Of a DNA stretch of 64,000 nucleotides, positions 34,659 to 43,816 are shown one piece after another. The stretch spans positions 1 to 64,000 of the forward strand of contig NZ_JAZDRH010000002.1 of the NCBI RefSeq assembly GCF_047470865.1. Direction: 5' to 3'. A program made the translations under genes and the position numbers. The stretch is from JAZDRH01 sp047470865 (GTDB taxonomy: Bacteria; Pseudomonadota; Gammaproteobacteria; Pseudomonadales; Pseudomonadaceae). Below the pieces are notes generated by a model that had not been told where the DNA came from, did no database searches, and saw nothing but the letters and a program-made list of their open reading frames with translations. Every line of letters begins with the position of its first letter. The first letter of the stretch is position 1.

Positions 34659-34799
34659 CTTATTTACCTCCAAAAAGAAAGCGGCAAAAGGTACTGCGAG
34701 TTAGCGTTAAGAGCAAGTACCAGTCGGCAAATAAGATGCCGTTTTTACGCTTTTCGTTTATCCTTAGGTTATTTTGTAAAATAACCGGGAAATTTCACA

Positions 34800-35438
34800 A
34801 TGCCAGTGCATGAAATCCAACACCCTCTTGTGCGTCACAAAATCGGCTTAATGCGTCGTGCCGAAATTAGCACTAAGAACTTTCGCGAGCTTGCTCAAGA
34901 AGTGGGCGCCCTACTCACTTATGAAGCGACCAAAGACCTGACGCTAGAAGAATATCAAATTGATGGCTGGAATGGTCCAGTTACGGCACAAAAAATCGCT
35001 GGCAAAAAAATCACAATAGTACCTATTTTACGCGCTGGCATAGGCATGCTTGAAGGTGTACTTAGCCTAATTCCTAGCGCTAAAGTCAGTGCGGTAGGCG
35101 TTGTGCGCAACGAAGAAACCTTAGAAGCTAACACCTATTTAGAAAAGTTAGCACCTGAAATCCATGAGCGTCTTTCATTAATTATTGACCCTATGCTGGC
35201 GACCGGCAACTCCATGGTTGCCACTATTGACCTGTTGAAAAAAGCTGGCTGTCGTGAAATTCGCGCTATGGTATTAGTGGCTGCGCCGGAAGGTATTGAA
35301 ACAGTGCGTAAAGCCCATCCAGATGTACAAATTTATACAGCATCTATTGATCAGGGTTTAAATAGCAAAGGCTATATTATTCCGGGTCTTGGCGATGCTG
35401 GCGATAAAATCTTCGGCACCAAACAGAAGGAAAGCTAA
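34800..35438 (+). CDS. upp: Uracil phosphoribosyltransferase
   Basis: A 212-residue enzyme making UMP from uracil and PRPP. The PRPP-binding LIIDPMLATGNSMVATIDLL, the uracil-site ending GYIIPGLGDAGDKIFGTK and the EIQHPLVRHKIGLMRRAEIS start are characteristic. It is three bases from uraA, so uptake and conversion of uracil are co-transcribed. Confidence 0.98.
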   Translation: MPVHEIQHPLVRHKIGLMRRAEISTKNFRELAQEVGALLTYEATKDLTLEEYQIDGWNGPVTAQKIAGKKITIVPILRAGIGMLEGVLSLIPSAKVSAVGVVRNEETLEANTYLEKLAPEIHERLSLIIDPMLATGNSMVATIDLLKKAGCREIRAMVLVAAPEGIETVRKAHPDVQIYTASIDQGLNSKGYIIPGLGDAGDKIFGTKQKES

Positions 35439-35441
35439 GTT

Positions 35442-36707
35442 ATGAACACCACTGTTCATGACCCGCTATGGCGCCAAGCACTGGCAGGCGCTCAAATGCT
35501 ATTTGTAGCATTTGGCGCTTTAGTCTTAATGCCACTGATTACAGGAATGGATCCTAACGTTGCCTTATTTACTGCTGGTTTAGGCACACTTTTATTCCAG
35601 ATTGTTACCAAGCGCCAAGTCCCTGTATTTCTAGCATCAAGCTTTGCTTTTATTGCGCCTATTCTGGCGGCTAAAGGGCAGTTTGGTATGCCAGCAGTAT
35701 TAGGCGGCATTGTTGCGGCGGGTGTGGTTTATATCTTGCTCAGTGCCGCTGTTAAGATGAAGGGGACTGGCTTTATTGACCGTCTGTTACCGCCAGTTGT
35801 AATCGCTCCCGTTATTATGTGCATTGGCTTAGCCTTGTCACCTAACGCTGTTCATATGGCAATGGGCATTGATGGTTCAGGCACGCAACTAGTTGCTTAT
35901 GAAACCTCAATCATCATTTCAATGAGCACTTTAATTGCGACATTATTGGTGGCAGTGCTAGGGCGCGGCTTGTTTCGTTTAATCCCTATTCTCATAGGCA
36001 TTATTGTTGGCGTTAGCCTATCTATCATGTTCAACATTATTGATAGTACTGCTATTAACCAAGCACCTTGGTTTGCCCTGCCCAAATTCATGCTGCCTGA
36101 GTTTCATCTAGGCGCTATTTTGTACATGCTTCCCGTCGCCTTGGCTCCCGCCATTGAGCATATTGGCGGTGTTGTTGCTATTGGCAATGTAACAGGCAAT
36201 AACTATCTGCAAAAGCCAGGTTTGCATCGCACTCTCTTAGGTGATGGTGTGGCAACTTCTGCTGCTGGATTTTTTGGTGGACCGCCTAATACAACCTACT
36301 CCGAAGTAACAGGCGCTGTCATGCTAACCAAGAACTACAACCCTAAAATTATGACGTGGGCAGCCGTTATCGCCATTGTTTTAGCTTTTATTGGCAAGTT
36401 TGGTGTGGCACTACAAAGCATTCCACTCCCCGTTATGGGCGGTATTCTTTGCTTGCTGTTTGGTTCTATTGCTGTCGTAGGGCTTAATACCCTTATACGC
36501 AACCAAGTGGATTTATCCATTCCTCGCAACCTTATTATTGTGTCGGTCACCTTGGTATTCGGCATTGGCGGTATGAAGTTAGGTAGTGGCGAGTTTGCGT
36601 TAACCGGTATTTCACTTTGTGCATTAGTAGCCATGTTACTTAATCTTATTCTGCCAGGCGGTAGCGCATGGAAACGCAACCCGATGGAAGATCCACTGAT
36701 TAAATAG
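35442..36707 (+). CDS. uraA: Uracil permease, NCS2 family
   Basis: A 421-residue inner-membrane uracil:proton symporter. Fourteen hydrophobic segments are expected. Landmarks are VPVFLASSFAFIAPILAA and APAIEHIGGVVAIGNVTGNN, with the substrate-site glutamate in IEHIG, and GFFGGPPNTTYSEVTGAV. It forms the conserved upp-uraA operon. Confidence 0.95.
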   Translation: MNTTVHDPLWRQALAGAQMLFVAFGALVLMPLITGMDPNVALFTAGLGTLLFQIVTKRQVPVFLASSFAFIAPILAAKGQFGMPAVLGGIVAAGVVYILLSAAVKMKGTGFIDRLLPPVVIAPVIMCIGLALSPNAVHMAMGIDGSGTQLVAYETSIIISMSTLIATLLVAVLGRGLFRLIPILIGIIVGVSLSIMFNIIDSTAINQAPWFALPKFMLPEFHLGAILYMLPVALAPAIEHIGGVVAIGNVTGNNYLQKPGLHRTLLGDGVATSAAGFFGGPPNTTYSEVTGAVMLTKNYNPKIMTWAAVIAIVLAFIGKFGVALQSIPLPVMGGILCLLFGSIAVVGLNTLIRNQVDLSIPRNLIIVSVTLVFGIGGMKLGSGEFALTGISLCALVAMLLNLILPGGSAWKRNPMEDPLIK

Positions 36708-36799
36708 CCAATATGTTCACTGCTCAAGGAAATACCTAGGAGCAGTGAGCAACAGCCACTTAATCTTAGTTTCGTTGTTTACACAGGGAATGTTGCACA

Positions 36800-37660
36800 A
36801 TGAGCAAAAAATTACTCTTTCTATTAAGCTTCTGCATCTTACTTCTTGTATTGGCAGCTGTTGCTTCAAGGCTGGCACAAAATCAGTTTTATTATCCAGA
36901 TCAAATAGATTATGGCCGCTCACCCGCACACTACGGGCAGACCTTTACAGAATTAACCATAACAACTGCCGATGGCGAACAACTACATGGTTGGTTTGTG
37001 CCTAGCCAATTGCACGACAACCCTAAAGATGCCCTAGGTACAATTCTGCATTACCACGGCAATGCCGCCAATATTACAGCACATTATCTCGCCGTTGCAT
37101 GGCTACCTGGGGAAGGCTACAACCTCATTACCTTTGATTATCGCGGTTATGGGAAGTCAACAGGCGAGCCTTCATTTAAAGGGGTTTATCAAGATGGCAT
37201 CAGTGCTTTGGCATTTGCAGAGAACTATCCAGAAATTGATCCAAGCAAGCTATTTGTATTTGGTCAAAGCTTAGGTGGTAATGTGGCTATCGCTAGTGTT
37301 GGTAGCAGCGCTACACAACATGTACGAGGCATGATTATTGATTCAACATTTTATGGGTACTCTAAAATTGCTAATGATAAATTGTCAGGTATGCAATGGC
37401 TTGTGAGCGATGAGTTTAGCGCTTATCAGTACCTTGATAAGCTACATATGCCGATTTTTTATTTTCATGGGGATGCCGACCAGTTAATACCTCACCGCCA
37501 TAGCGCAGAATTGTTTGCTAAAACCAACGCGCCGAAAGCCAACATGGTACTAGCTGATACTAGGCATATTGAAGGCATCTTTAACCCTCAAGTACAGGAC
37601 AATTTTTTAGTTTTTTTACAACAAGCACTGCAACCAGGTTGTTGCAACCTATCTCCTTAG
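36800..37660 (+). CDS. Alpha/beta hydrolase, BEM46/ABHD13-like, membrane-anchored
   Basis: A 286-residue hydrolase with an N-terminal anchor helix (LLFLLSFCILLLVLAAVAS). The nucleophile elbow FGQSLGGNVAIAS, the oxyanion HYHGNAANI, the acid in FYFHGDADQLIPH and the histidine DTRHIEGIF complete a Ser-Asp-His triad. Its substrate (ester, lipid or peptide) is not predictable. The stop overlaps by 3 bases the stop of the convergent monooxygenase gene. Confidence 0.87.
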   Translation: MSKKLLFLLSFCILLLVLAAVASRLAQNQFYYPDQIDYGRSPAHYGQTFTELTITTADGEQLHGWFVPSQLHDNPKDALGTILHYHGNAANITAHYLAVAWLPGEGYNLITFDYRGYGKSTGEPSFKGVYQDGISALAFAENYPEIDPSKLFVFGQSLGGNVAIASVGSSATQHVRGMIIDSTFYGYSKIANDKLSGMQWLVSDEFSAYQYLDKLHMPIFYFHGDADQLIPHRHSAELFAKTNAPKANMVLADTRHIEGIFNPQVQDNFLVFLQQALQPGCCNLSP

Positions 37661-37965
37661 AGAATACTGCCGCTAACTTCAGTAAAGGCTTGCAAGTGTG
37701 TAAAGCGCCCTGCTTTATAACTGTATTGGTCAATTTGTGGTACTAAACGCTGAAAGTGTTCAGAAGCTACATGAGCATCTAGTGCTGCATAATCTTGCCA
37801 TGTTTCAATAAATACAAAGTGCCCTTGTTCTCTCAAATCATGACATAGCTCATAACGGATACAGCCGGCTTCTTGGCGCGTTTTATCAAGTAGTTCGCGG
37901 TATAGCGGCAGTACTTTAGCTATGTGTTCAGGAGCAATAAAATCTTCAGCGATCAGCTTTAACAT
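37657..37965 (-). CDS. Antibiotic-biosynthesis-monooxygenase (ABM) domain protein, YgiN-like
   Basis: A 102-residue ferredoxin-like ABM-domain protein, a family of quinol monooxygenases and heme- or electrophile-related enzymes. The core pieces LDKTRQEAGCIRYELC, HFVFIETWQDYAALDAH and HFQRLVPQI fit the family. The ATG at 37965 gives the family length and overlaps the hemH end by 20 bases, suggesting translational coupling. Its position next to ferrochelatase is notable, but the YgiN-like sequence does not identify a heme-degrading member. An earlier in-frame start would make 118 residues. Confidence 0.8.
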   Translation of the reverse strand: MLKLIAEDFIAPEHIAKVLPLYRELLDKTRQEAGCIRYELCHDLREQGHFVFIETWQDYAALDAHVASEHFQRLVPQIDQYSYKAGRFTHLQAFTEVSGSIL

Positions 37966-38974
37966 GCACCTTCCCCAAATCAGCAACCACCTGCGCCCAT
38001 TGTACGTTGTCATTTAAACAAGGCAGTAAAACCAACTCTTCACCACCGGCAGCTAAAAACTGCTCTCTCCCACGAATGCCTAACTCTTCTAAGGTTTCAA
38101 TGCAATCGGCTACGAAAGCAGGAGACATCACTAAAAGCTTTTTTACACCCTGTTTAGCCAATTCATCTAAACGCTGTTCAGTATAAGGTTCAATCCATTT
38201 AGCACGACCTAAACGTGACTGAAATGAAACCGACCATTGCTCTGCAGTTAAACCCGCTTTTTCTGCAAAGGCTTGTGCGGTTAAGAAGCATTGCACGCGA
38301 TAGCATTGAGCAATCGTCTGTGCATCGGCTGCCGAACAGCATGTTGCGTTATTCAAATACTCGCCAGCTTTAGCATCATTTTTGTGGAGATGACGTTCTG
38401 GTAAACCATGAAAACTCAGCAATAAGTGGTCAAAACCAGCCTCTAGTTGAGGCTTTACGCTAGCCACTAAAGCATCAATATAAGCAGCATTATTATAAAA
38501 AGCATCTACTGTATTTAGCTTCATTGACAAACTATGCTGTTTAATTTGACGCTGAGTTTCTTTGATCACAGTAGTTGTAGTGCTATCAGCAAACTGTGGA
38601 TACAGAGGAAATAAAGTCACTTCTTTAATACCTTGCTTAGCTAACTTAAGCAAAGCGCTCTCAATAGAAGGCTGAGCATAACGCATAGCCAGTTCAACGG
38701 GGCCGTGCTCCCACAAAGGCTGAACTTGCTTAGCTAACCGCTGGCTAATGACTACCAAAGGCGAACCTTCATCCCACCATATAGATTGATAGGCATGCGC
38801 AGACTCAGCTGGGCGTTTGAGCAAAATAAGCGATACCAACAAGCGGCGAATAGGCCAAGGCAAATCCACCACATAAGGATCCATCAAAAACTGATTTAAA
38901 TAACTACGGACATCAGCTACTGATGTGGAATTTGGCGAGCCTAAATTGACCAGCAGTAAAGCATGTTGTGTCAT
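37946..38974 (-). CDS. hemH: Ferrochelatase
   Basis: A 342-residue enzyme inserting Fe2+ into protoporphyrin IX to give heme. Signatures: LLLVNLGSPNSTSVADVRSY at the start, LSFHGLPERHLHKNDAK (catalytic histidine near residue 190), and WIEPYTEQRLDELAKQGVKK followed by a SPAFVADCIETLEELG ending. A Cys-rich C-terminal Fe-S site is absent. It is part of the nadC-rsmC-cnoX-MATE-hemH set. Confidence 0.96.
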   Translation of the reverse strand: MTQHALLLVNLGSPNSTSVADVRSYLNQFLMDPYVVDLPWPIRRLLVSLILLKRPAESAHAYQSIWWDEGSPLVVISQRLAKQVQPLWEHGPVELAMRYAQPSIESALLKLAKQGIKEVTLFPLYPQFADSTTTTVIKETQRQIKQHSLSMKLNTVDAFYNNAAYIDALVASVKPQLEAGFDHLLLSFHGLPERHLHKNDAKAGEYLNNATCCSAADAQTIAQCYRVQCFLTAQAFAEKAGLTAEQWSVSFQSRLGRAKWIEPYTEQRLDELAKQGVKKLLVMSPAFVADCIETLEELGIRGREQFLAAGGEELVLLPCLNDNVQWAQVVADLGKVHVKADR

Positions 38975-38985
38975 TTAACCATTTC

Positions 38986-40320
38986 CTATACAGGTTTAAA
39001 CCAGCGTGAAATATGCCTAGCAGGAATCAGTAAAAAACCTGCACGTAAGGCCATAAACAATAAAAAAGTTATCCATAAACCATGATTGCCTAATGGCTGC
39101 AAAATATAGCCAACGGGCAAACTTACCAGCACAGCTAGCAGCATTGCATTACGCATTTCTTTTGCCTTGGTCGCACCTATAAATAGTCCATCGAGAATAT
39201 AGCTCCAGACCGCCACTAAGGGTAACACGGCAAGATAGGGCAAATACGGCTGAGCGGCTAAAAATACGCTTTGAATATCCGTTTGCAGCAAGATAAATTG
39301 CGCACCAAATACGAGAAAAAATAGCATAAATACAAAGCTTGCTAACAGTGCATAACTACTTGTTAACAAAAGTGCACGGCGCAATGCCAGCTTGTTATTA
39401 GCGCCTAAAGCATGACCTGTTAATGACTCTAACGCATGCGCTAAGCCATCTAAAGCAAAGGAGCATATCATTAAGCCGTTTAACAGCAGTGCATTGGCTG
39501 AAACTGTAGTGTCACCTAAACGACCGCCTTGAATAGTTATAACCAGAAAGACCGCTTGCAGTAATAGTGAACGCACTAAAATATCGCGATTAACACCTAG
39601 CAATGGCTGCCAGTTTGCCCATTTTTTCAGACGCTTAACTAAATCTTCACTACGAATTAAGACTCTCCAAGCAATACTGAAACCAACCAAAAAACCCGCC
39701 CACTCTGCAATGGCGGAGGCTCGTGCGGCACCTTGCACGCCCCAATCCAGAACAAAGACAAACAACACATCTAATACAATATTGATCAGGTTACTGGCCA
39801 AGCTCATCAACAAAGCGGCTTTAGCGTTTTGAATGCCAATTAACCAGCCTGTTAATGCAAAGCTGCCTAATATCGCCGGCACACCCCATAATCGGGTGGT
39901 AAAATAAGCATAAGCATGGGCTTGCAACTCTGTACTAGTTTGCATATTAGCTAACGCCAGCCAAAATACAGGCTTAGCCAAGAGAATGATAAGCAATGCA
40001 ATAATGCCAGCTAGCAATAATCCTTGATAAAAAATCTGGGTAAGCTGTGCATTATCTTGCTTGCCCGCAGCCTGAGCCGCAAAGCCTGTTGCGCCCATCC
40101 GCAAAAAGCCAAACACCCACGCCATAGTAGTAAAAATCATGCCACCAACAGCAACCGCTCCCAACTGATAATCATGGGGTAAATGCCCAACTACAGCGGT
40201 ATCCACCAAGGTTACCAAGGGTACTGTAAGATTACTTAGAATCATGGGAATCGCCAGCGCCCAAATGCGCTGACGTGTTTGAGCATGTTGCCATGCATCT
40301 TTCAAGGCCAGTAAAAACAA
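38986..40320 (-). CDS. MATE-family efflux transporter, DinF-like
   Basis: A 444-residue inner-membrane protein with about 12 hydrophobic segments. The start IWALAIPMILSNLTVPLVTLVD and VVGHLPHDYQLGAVAVG are MATE/DinF hallmarks, as is the AFALDGLAHALESLTGHALG-type segment (read as ALDGLAHALESLTGHALG). It likely exports cations, drugs or antimicrobial peptides with Na+ or H+. Only 11 bases separate it from both neighbours, cnoX and hemH. Confidence 0.9.
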   Translation of the reverse strand: MFLLALKDAWQHAQTRQRIWALAIPMILSNLTVPLVTLVDTAVVGHLPHDYQLGAVAVGGMIFTTMAWVFGFLRMGATGFAAQAAGKQDNAQLTQIFYQGLLLAGIIALLIILLAKPVFWLALANMQTSTELQAHAYAYFTTRLWGVPAILGSFALTGWLIGIQNAKAALLMSLASNLINIVLDVLFVFVLDWGVQGAARASAIAEWAGFLVGFSIAWRVLIRSEDLVKRLKKWANWQPLLGVNRDILVRSLLLQAVFLVITIQGGRLGDTTVSANALLLNGLMICSFALDGLAHALESLTGHALGANNKLALRRALLLTSSYALLASFVFMLFFLVFGAQFILLQTDIQSVFLAAQPYLPYLAVLPLVAVWSYILDGLFIGATKAKEMRNAMLLAVLVSLPVGYILQPLGNHGLWITFLLFMALRAGFLLIPARHISRWFKPV

Positions 40321-40331
40321 CGCACTACACC

Positions 40332-41210
40332 TTAATACAAGGCTTGGTATAGCTTACGACGATACTGAGTGACTAAGGCGTGCTCATTTCCTAATAAGTC
40401 AAAAATTTGCAATAGCGTTTTATGGGCTGCGCCTTCTTTAAAGCTACGATTGCGGATAAACAGCTGCAATAAAGACTCTAGTGCTGCTTCGTATTGCTGG
40501 CGGGCCATATGTTGTAAAGCTAATTGCAGACAGGCTTCATCATCTTGTGGGTTTTGCGCTAGGCGTGATTTTAAAATAGCCATTTCGGGCAAGTCTTCTA
40601 CTTCACGCAAAAAAGCGATCTGTGCTTTTGCAGCAGCTAATGCTTGCTTGTGCTCATCGCTTTTAACCGCCGCTAATACAGCTTCTGCTTCTTCAAGCTC
40701 ATTACGTTCAGCTAGACAACGTGCGAATAAGATCAAAGCTGCTTCATTCGTGTTATCTTCTGTTAATAGTTGCTTGAGCCATTCTTCAGCTTGAGCGAAC
40801 TCGCCTTGATCAAAAGCGATCTGTGCTTGTTCCAATACATTTACTTCTTCAGCTTGTGGCGTTGGCAAGCCAATATGCCGCTCTAACAATTGTCGAATTG
40901 CCGACTCTGGCTGAGCGCCTGAAAAACCATCTAAAGGCTTACCATCTTTAAATAACACCACTGTAGGCAAATTACGCACGCCCATTTGCGCTACAACTTC
41001 CTGCTGTTCATCACAGTTAACCTTAGCTAACAGTAATTCACCTTGATATTCGGATGTAATTTTCTCTAGTAGAGGCATTAACACTTTACAAGGCGCACAC
41101 CACTCAGCCCAAAAATCAACTAAAACAGGTTTGCTTGCAGAGGCTTCAACTACGTTTTGAATAAAATTAGTAAAGCCATCTACTGCAAAAATATAACTCT
41201 CTTCACTCAT
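40332..41210 (-). CDS. cnoX: Thioredoxin-TPR chaperedoxin CnoX/YbbN
   Basis: A 292-residue cytosolic protein with an N-terminal thioredoxin domain (active site WCAPC, in FWAEWCAPCKVLMPLLEK) followed by about 170 residues of TPR-like helices. E. coli CnoX lacks one cysteine, but this copy keeps both and may be an active thiol-disulfide enzyme as well as a holdase for client proteins under bleach stress. It lies 15 bases after rsmC and 11 before the MATE gene. Confidence 0.9.
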   Translation of the reverse strand: MSEESYIFAVDGFTNFIQNVVEASASKPVLVDFWAEWCAPCKVLMPLLEKITSEYQGELLLAKVNCDEQQEVVAQMGVRNLPTVVLFKDGKPLDGFSGAQPESAIRQLLERHIGLPTPQAEEVNVLEQAQIAFDQGEFAQAEEWLKQLLTEDNTNEAALILFARCLAERNELEEAEAVLAAVKSDEHKQALAAAKAQIAFLREVEDLPEMAILKSRLAQNPQDDEACLQLALQHMARQQYEAALESLLQLFIRNRSFKEGAAHKTLLQIFDLLGNEHALVTQYRRKLYQALY

Positions 41211-41225
41211 TTCAATATCTCGTCA

Positions 41226-42221
41226 TTAACGGGCTTTTTCAGCGTTATAAATAGAAAAACCACGCTCTTGCGCTAGCGTAGTACAGGCTGACAAATGTTG
41301 TTCAATAATAGGGGGATACTTTAAAAAGCTATTAGCAACAATGCGTAACTGGCCATTTTTTTGCAAATGCTTTTCTGCTTGTTTGAGCATCTGTTCAGTC
41401 GCCGCATAACTGGTATGCACGCCCTGATGAAAAGGTGGATTACTCACAATAGCGCTCAGCCCTATAGGCGCATCACCAATACCAGAACCTGCAATAACAT
41501 GTGCACTCAATTGATTTGCGGCCAAGGTTAACTGGGCGCTAGCAAGCGCGAAAGCATCTACATCTAATAATGTAACTTCACTATCAGGATAGGTTTTAGC
41601 TAATACAGCACCAATCACTCCTGCACCACAGCCAAAATCAAGCATCTTTCCTTGGGGCAGATGCTCTAAATGCGCCAGCAATAAAGCGGTACCTTGATCC
41701 AACCGCCCATGGCTAAAAACACCTGGCAAGGTTTTAACCACTAATGGTTGCTCATTAACAGTAAGCTCAATATGTTTGGCTAAAGCCAATAAGTCAGGTG
41801 GCGCTGCCTTTGCCTTAATATCACAACGCCATAGCTGACAATGACGCGCACTGTCGAGCTTATACGCCTTGCCATAAGCTGCCAGCTGCTTCGCTGCACG
41901 TTCTACACCAGCGCGTTTTTCACCGACCAAGTAAAGCTGTTCAACCTTAGCGGCCAAGGCTTGTAATAAGTATTCAGTAAGCTCTTTTGACTTAGGCAAA
42001 AAAAGTACGCCTACCGCAAAGTGTTGTTCTGGTGCTTGAGTAGAGAAACTAACACGTGAAGCATAGCGCTGTTCTAGCTCGGCATAATCTGCTGCGTTCC
42101 AACACCAAGCTTGCGCGTGTGGAAGATGGCTCAGTAAATCATCAGAAGCCAAACCTGCTATCAACAAAGGCATTGTAAAGGCTTCTGGATGACGTAATAT
42201 AACTTCGCTGCGTGGATCCAT
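41226..42221 (-). CDS. rsmC: 16S rRNA (guanine1207-N2)-methyltransferase RsmC
   Basis: A 331-residue SAM methyltransferase with two related domains. The C-terminal catalytic half has the SAM site MLDFGCGAGVIGAVLAK and NPP motif IVSNPPFHQGVH typical of RsmC/RlmG. The N-terminal half is a degenerate copy without the motifs. The family length is about 330-340. It lies 8 bases after nadC. Confidence 0.92.
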   Translation of the reverse strand: MDPRSEVILRHPEAFTMPLLIAGLASDDLLSHLPHAQAWCWNAADYAELEQRYASRVSFSTQAPEQHFAVGVLFLPKSKELTEYLLQALAAKVEQLYLVGEKRAGVERAAKQLAAYGKAYKLDSARHCQLWRCDIKAKAAPPDLLALAKHIELTVNEQPLVVKTLPGVFSHGRLDQGTALLLAHLEHLPQGKMLDFGCGAGVIGAVLAKTYPDSEVTLLDVDAFALASAQLTLAANQLSAHVIAGSGIGDAPIGLSAIVSNPPFHQGVHTSYAATEQMLKQAEKHLQKNGQLRIVANSFLKYPPIIEQHLSACTTLAQERGFSIYNAEKAR

Positions 42222-42229
42222 AACCTGCC

Positions 42230-43078
42230 TTACATACTAAAGCGCATGGATAAATCCACCGCTGTTATATCTTTAGTTAAACTACCAATGGAAATGTAAT
42301 CTACGCCAGTTTGCGCTATAGCCAAAATGCTGTGCTCATTAATACCGCCAGAAGCTTCTAATTTAGCCTTACCTTGAGCCAAACCAACAGCAATACGCAT
42401 ATCTTCTAAGCTCAATTCATCTAACATAATAATATCAGCACTCGCTGCTAGCGCTTGTTCTAACTCATCAAGATTTTCCACCTCAATTTCAACAGCTTTA
42501 TGCGATGCAATCTGTTTTGCGGCTTGCACCGCCTGAGCCACACCACCACAGGCAGCAATATGATTTTCTTTAATGAGAAAGGCATCGTACAAACCAATAC
42601 GATGATTATGACAACCGCCGCAGGTTACAGCATATTTTTGTGCTAACCGTAGTCCAGGTAAGGTTTTACGCGTATCCAATAATTTAACCTGAGTGCCTTG
42701 CACTTTATTAGCAAAAAACTGACAACGTGTAGCAACACCTGATAATAATTGTAGGAAATTCAACGCGCTACGCTCGCCTGTCAGTAATGAACGAGCGGCC
42801 CCTGACAATTCAAATAACACTTGATTAGGTGTTACCTTGTCGCCATCTTTCACATGCCACGTGACTTGCACCTGTGGATCCACCTGACGAAATACTTCGT
42901 CAACCCAAGCACAACCTGCAATAACCGCAGGTACTCGGGTAATAATTTTTGCACTGGCACTAGCTGTTGCCGGAATAAGCTGCGCAGTAATATCACCTGA
43001 GCCTACATCCTCAGCTAATGCACGCTCCACATTCAAACGAATTTCTGTTTGTAACTCTGCCAACGTAAGATTTGCCAT
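42230..43078 (-). CDS. nadC: Nicotinate-nucleotide pyrophosphorylase (quinolinate PRTase)
   Basis: A 282-residue enzyme making nicotinate mononucleotide from quinolinate and PRPP in NAD synthesis. Motifs are ALAEDVGSGDITAQLIPA (residues ~18-35), LDTRKTLPGLRLAQKYAV, the phosphate-site GLYDAFLIKENHIAACGG and ASGGINEHSILAIAQTGVDY. It heads the six-gene minus-strand run toward hemH and diverges from the L,D-transpeptidase gene. Confidence 0.96.
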   Translation of the reverse strand: MANLTLAELQTEIRLNVERALAEDVGSGDITAQLIPATASASAKIITRVPAVIAGCAWVDEVFRQVDPQVQVTWHVKDGDKVTPNQVLFELSGAARSLLTGERSALNFLQLLSGVATRCQFFANKVQGTQVKLLDTRKTLPGLRLAQKYAVTCGGCHNHRIGLYDAFLIKENHIAACGGVAQAVQAAKQIASHKAVEIEVENLDELEQALAASADIIMLDELSLEDMRIAVGLAQGKAKLEASGGINEHSILAIAQTGVDYISIGSLTKDITAVDLSMRFSM

Positions 43079-43204
43079 TGCTCATGCCCATCACTACAAA
43101 TGCGCTTGATTTTGACATTCATTGCTAACGAATGAAAGGCTAAACGCATGGAACCTTTTTTCTGGTTAAAATTCTACATAACAAACCGTTTTAAGGATTC
43201 ACAA

Positions 43205-43687
43205 ATGAAGCGCTTAGGCTTATTTATTGCTCTACTCTACTTATGCTTAACAACTGCTTATGCAGCTGTCGACCATGTTGTGGTATTTAAAGAGCAACGC
43301 ATTTTGCAACTTATGGATAAACAAAAAATAATCAAAAGCTACCATATTGCATTAGGACGAAACCCACTAGGACACAAACAGCAAGAAGGTGATAGTCGCA
43401 CACCAGAAGGCACCTATAAACTTGATTATATTAATGAGCGCTCAAGCTATTACCGTTCAATGCATATTAGCTATCCAAATGCTATAGACAAGAAAAATGC
43501 TAAGGCGCGCGGTGTTTCACCTGGAGGGCTGATTATGGTGCACGGTCAACCTAATGGCTATGAACAGTTTTCTAGCCTCACACAACAACGCGATTGGACA
43601 GATGGCTGCATTGCATTAACCAATGAAGAGATGGATGAATTTTTGTCGCTAGTCAAAGTGGGAACACTTATTAGTATTCACCCCTAA
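43205..43687 (+). CDS. L,D-transpeptidase-family protein (YkuD/YafK-like)
   Basis: A 160-residue exported protein: signal peptide MKRLGLFIALLYLCLTTAYA, then a YkuD domain. The active site is IMVHGQPNG (His) and WTDGCIALTNEEMDEF (Cys in DGCIAL). YkuD enzymes form or cut cross-links in peptidoglycan or attach lipoprotein to it. The ATG at 43205 places the signal peptide correctly; upstream in-frame starts would add 19 residues. It diverges from nadC. Confidence 0.88.
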   Translation: MKRLGLFIALLYLCLTTAYAAVDHVVVFKEQRILQLMDKQKIIKSYHIALGRNPLGHKQQEGDSRTPEGTYKLDYINERSSYYRSMHISYPNAIDKKNAKARGVSPGGLIMVHGQPNGYEQFSSLTQQRDWTDGCIALTNEEMDEFLSLVKVGTLISIHP

Positions 43688-43816
43688 AATGACCCTTTTT
43701 TTTATGAGAGAATAGTCAAATAGTTAACATATACATGCAAAGTATTATATTTTTATTTAGTATAGAGTCTTATTAATTAGTAAGAATTAATATTCTTATC
43801 TTGGAGAACAGCGCTT

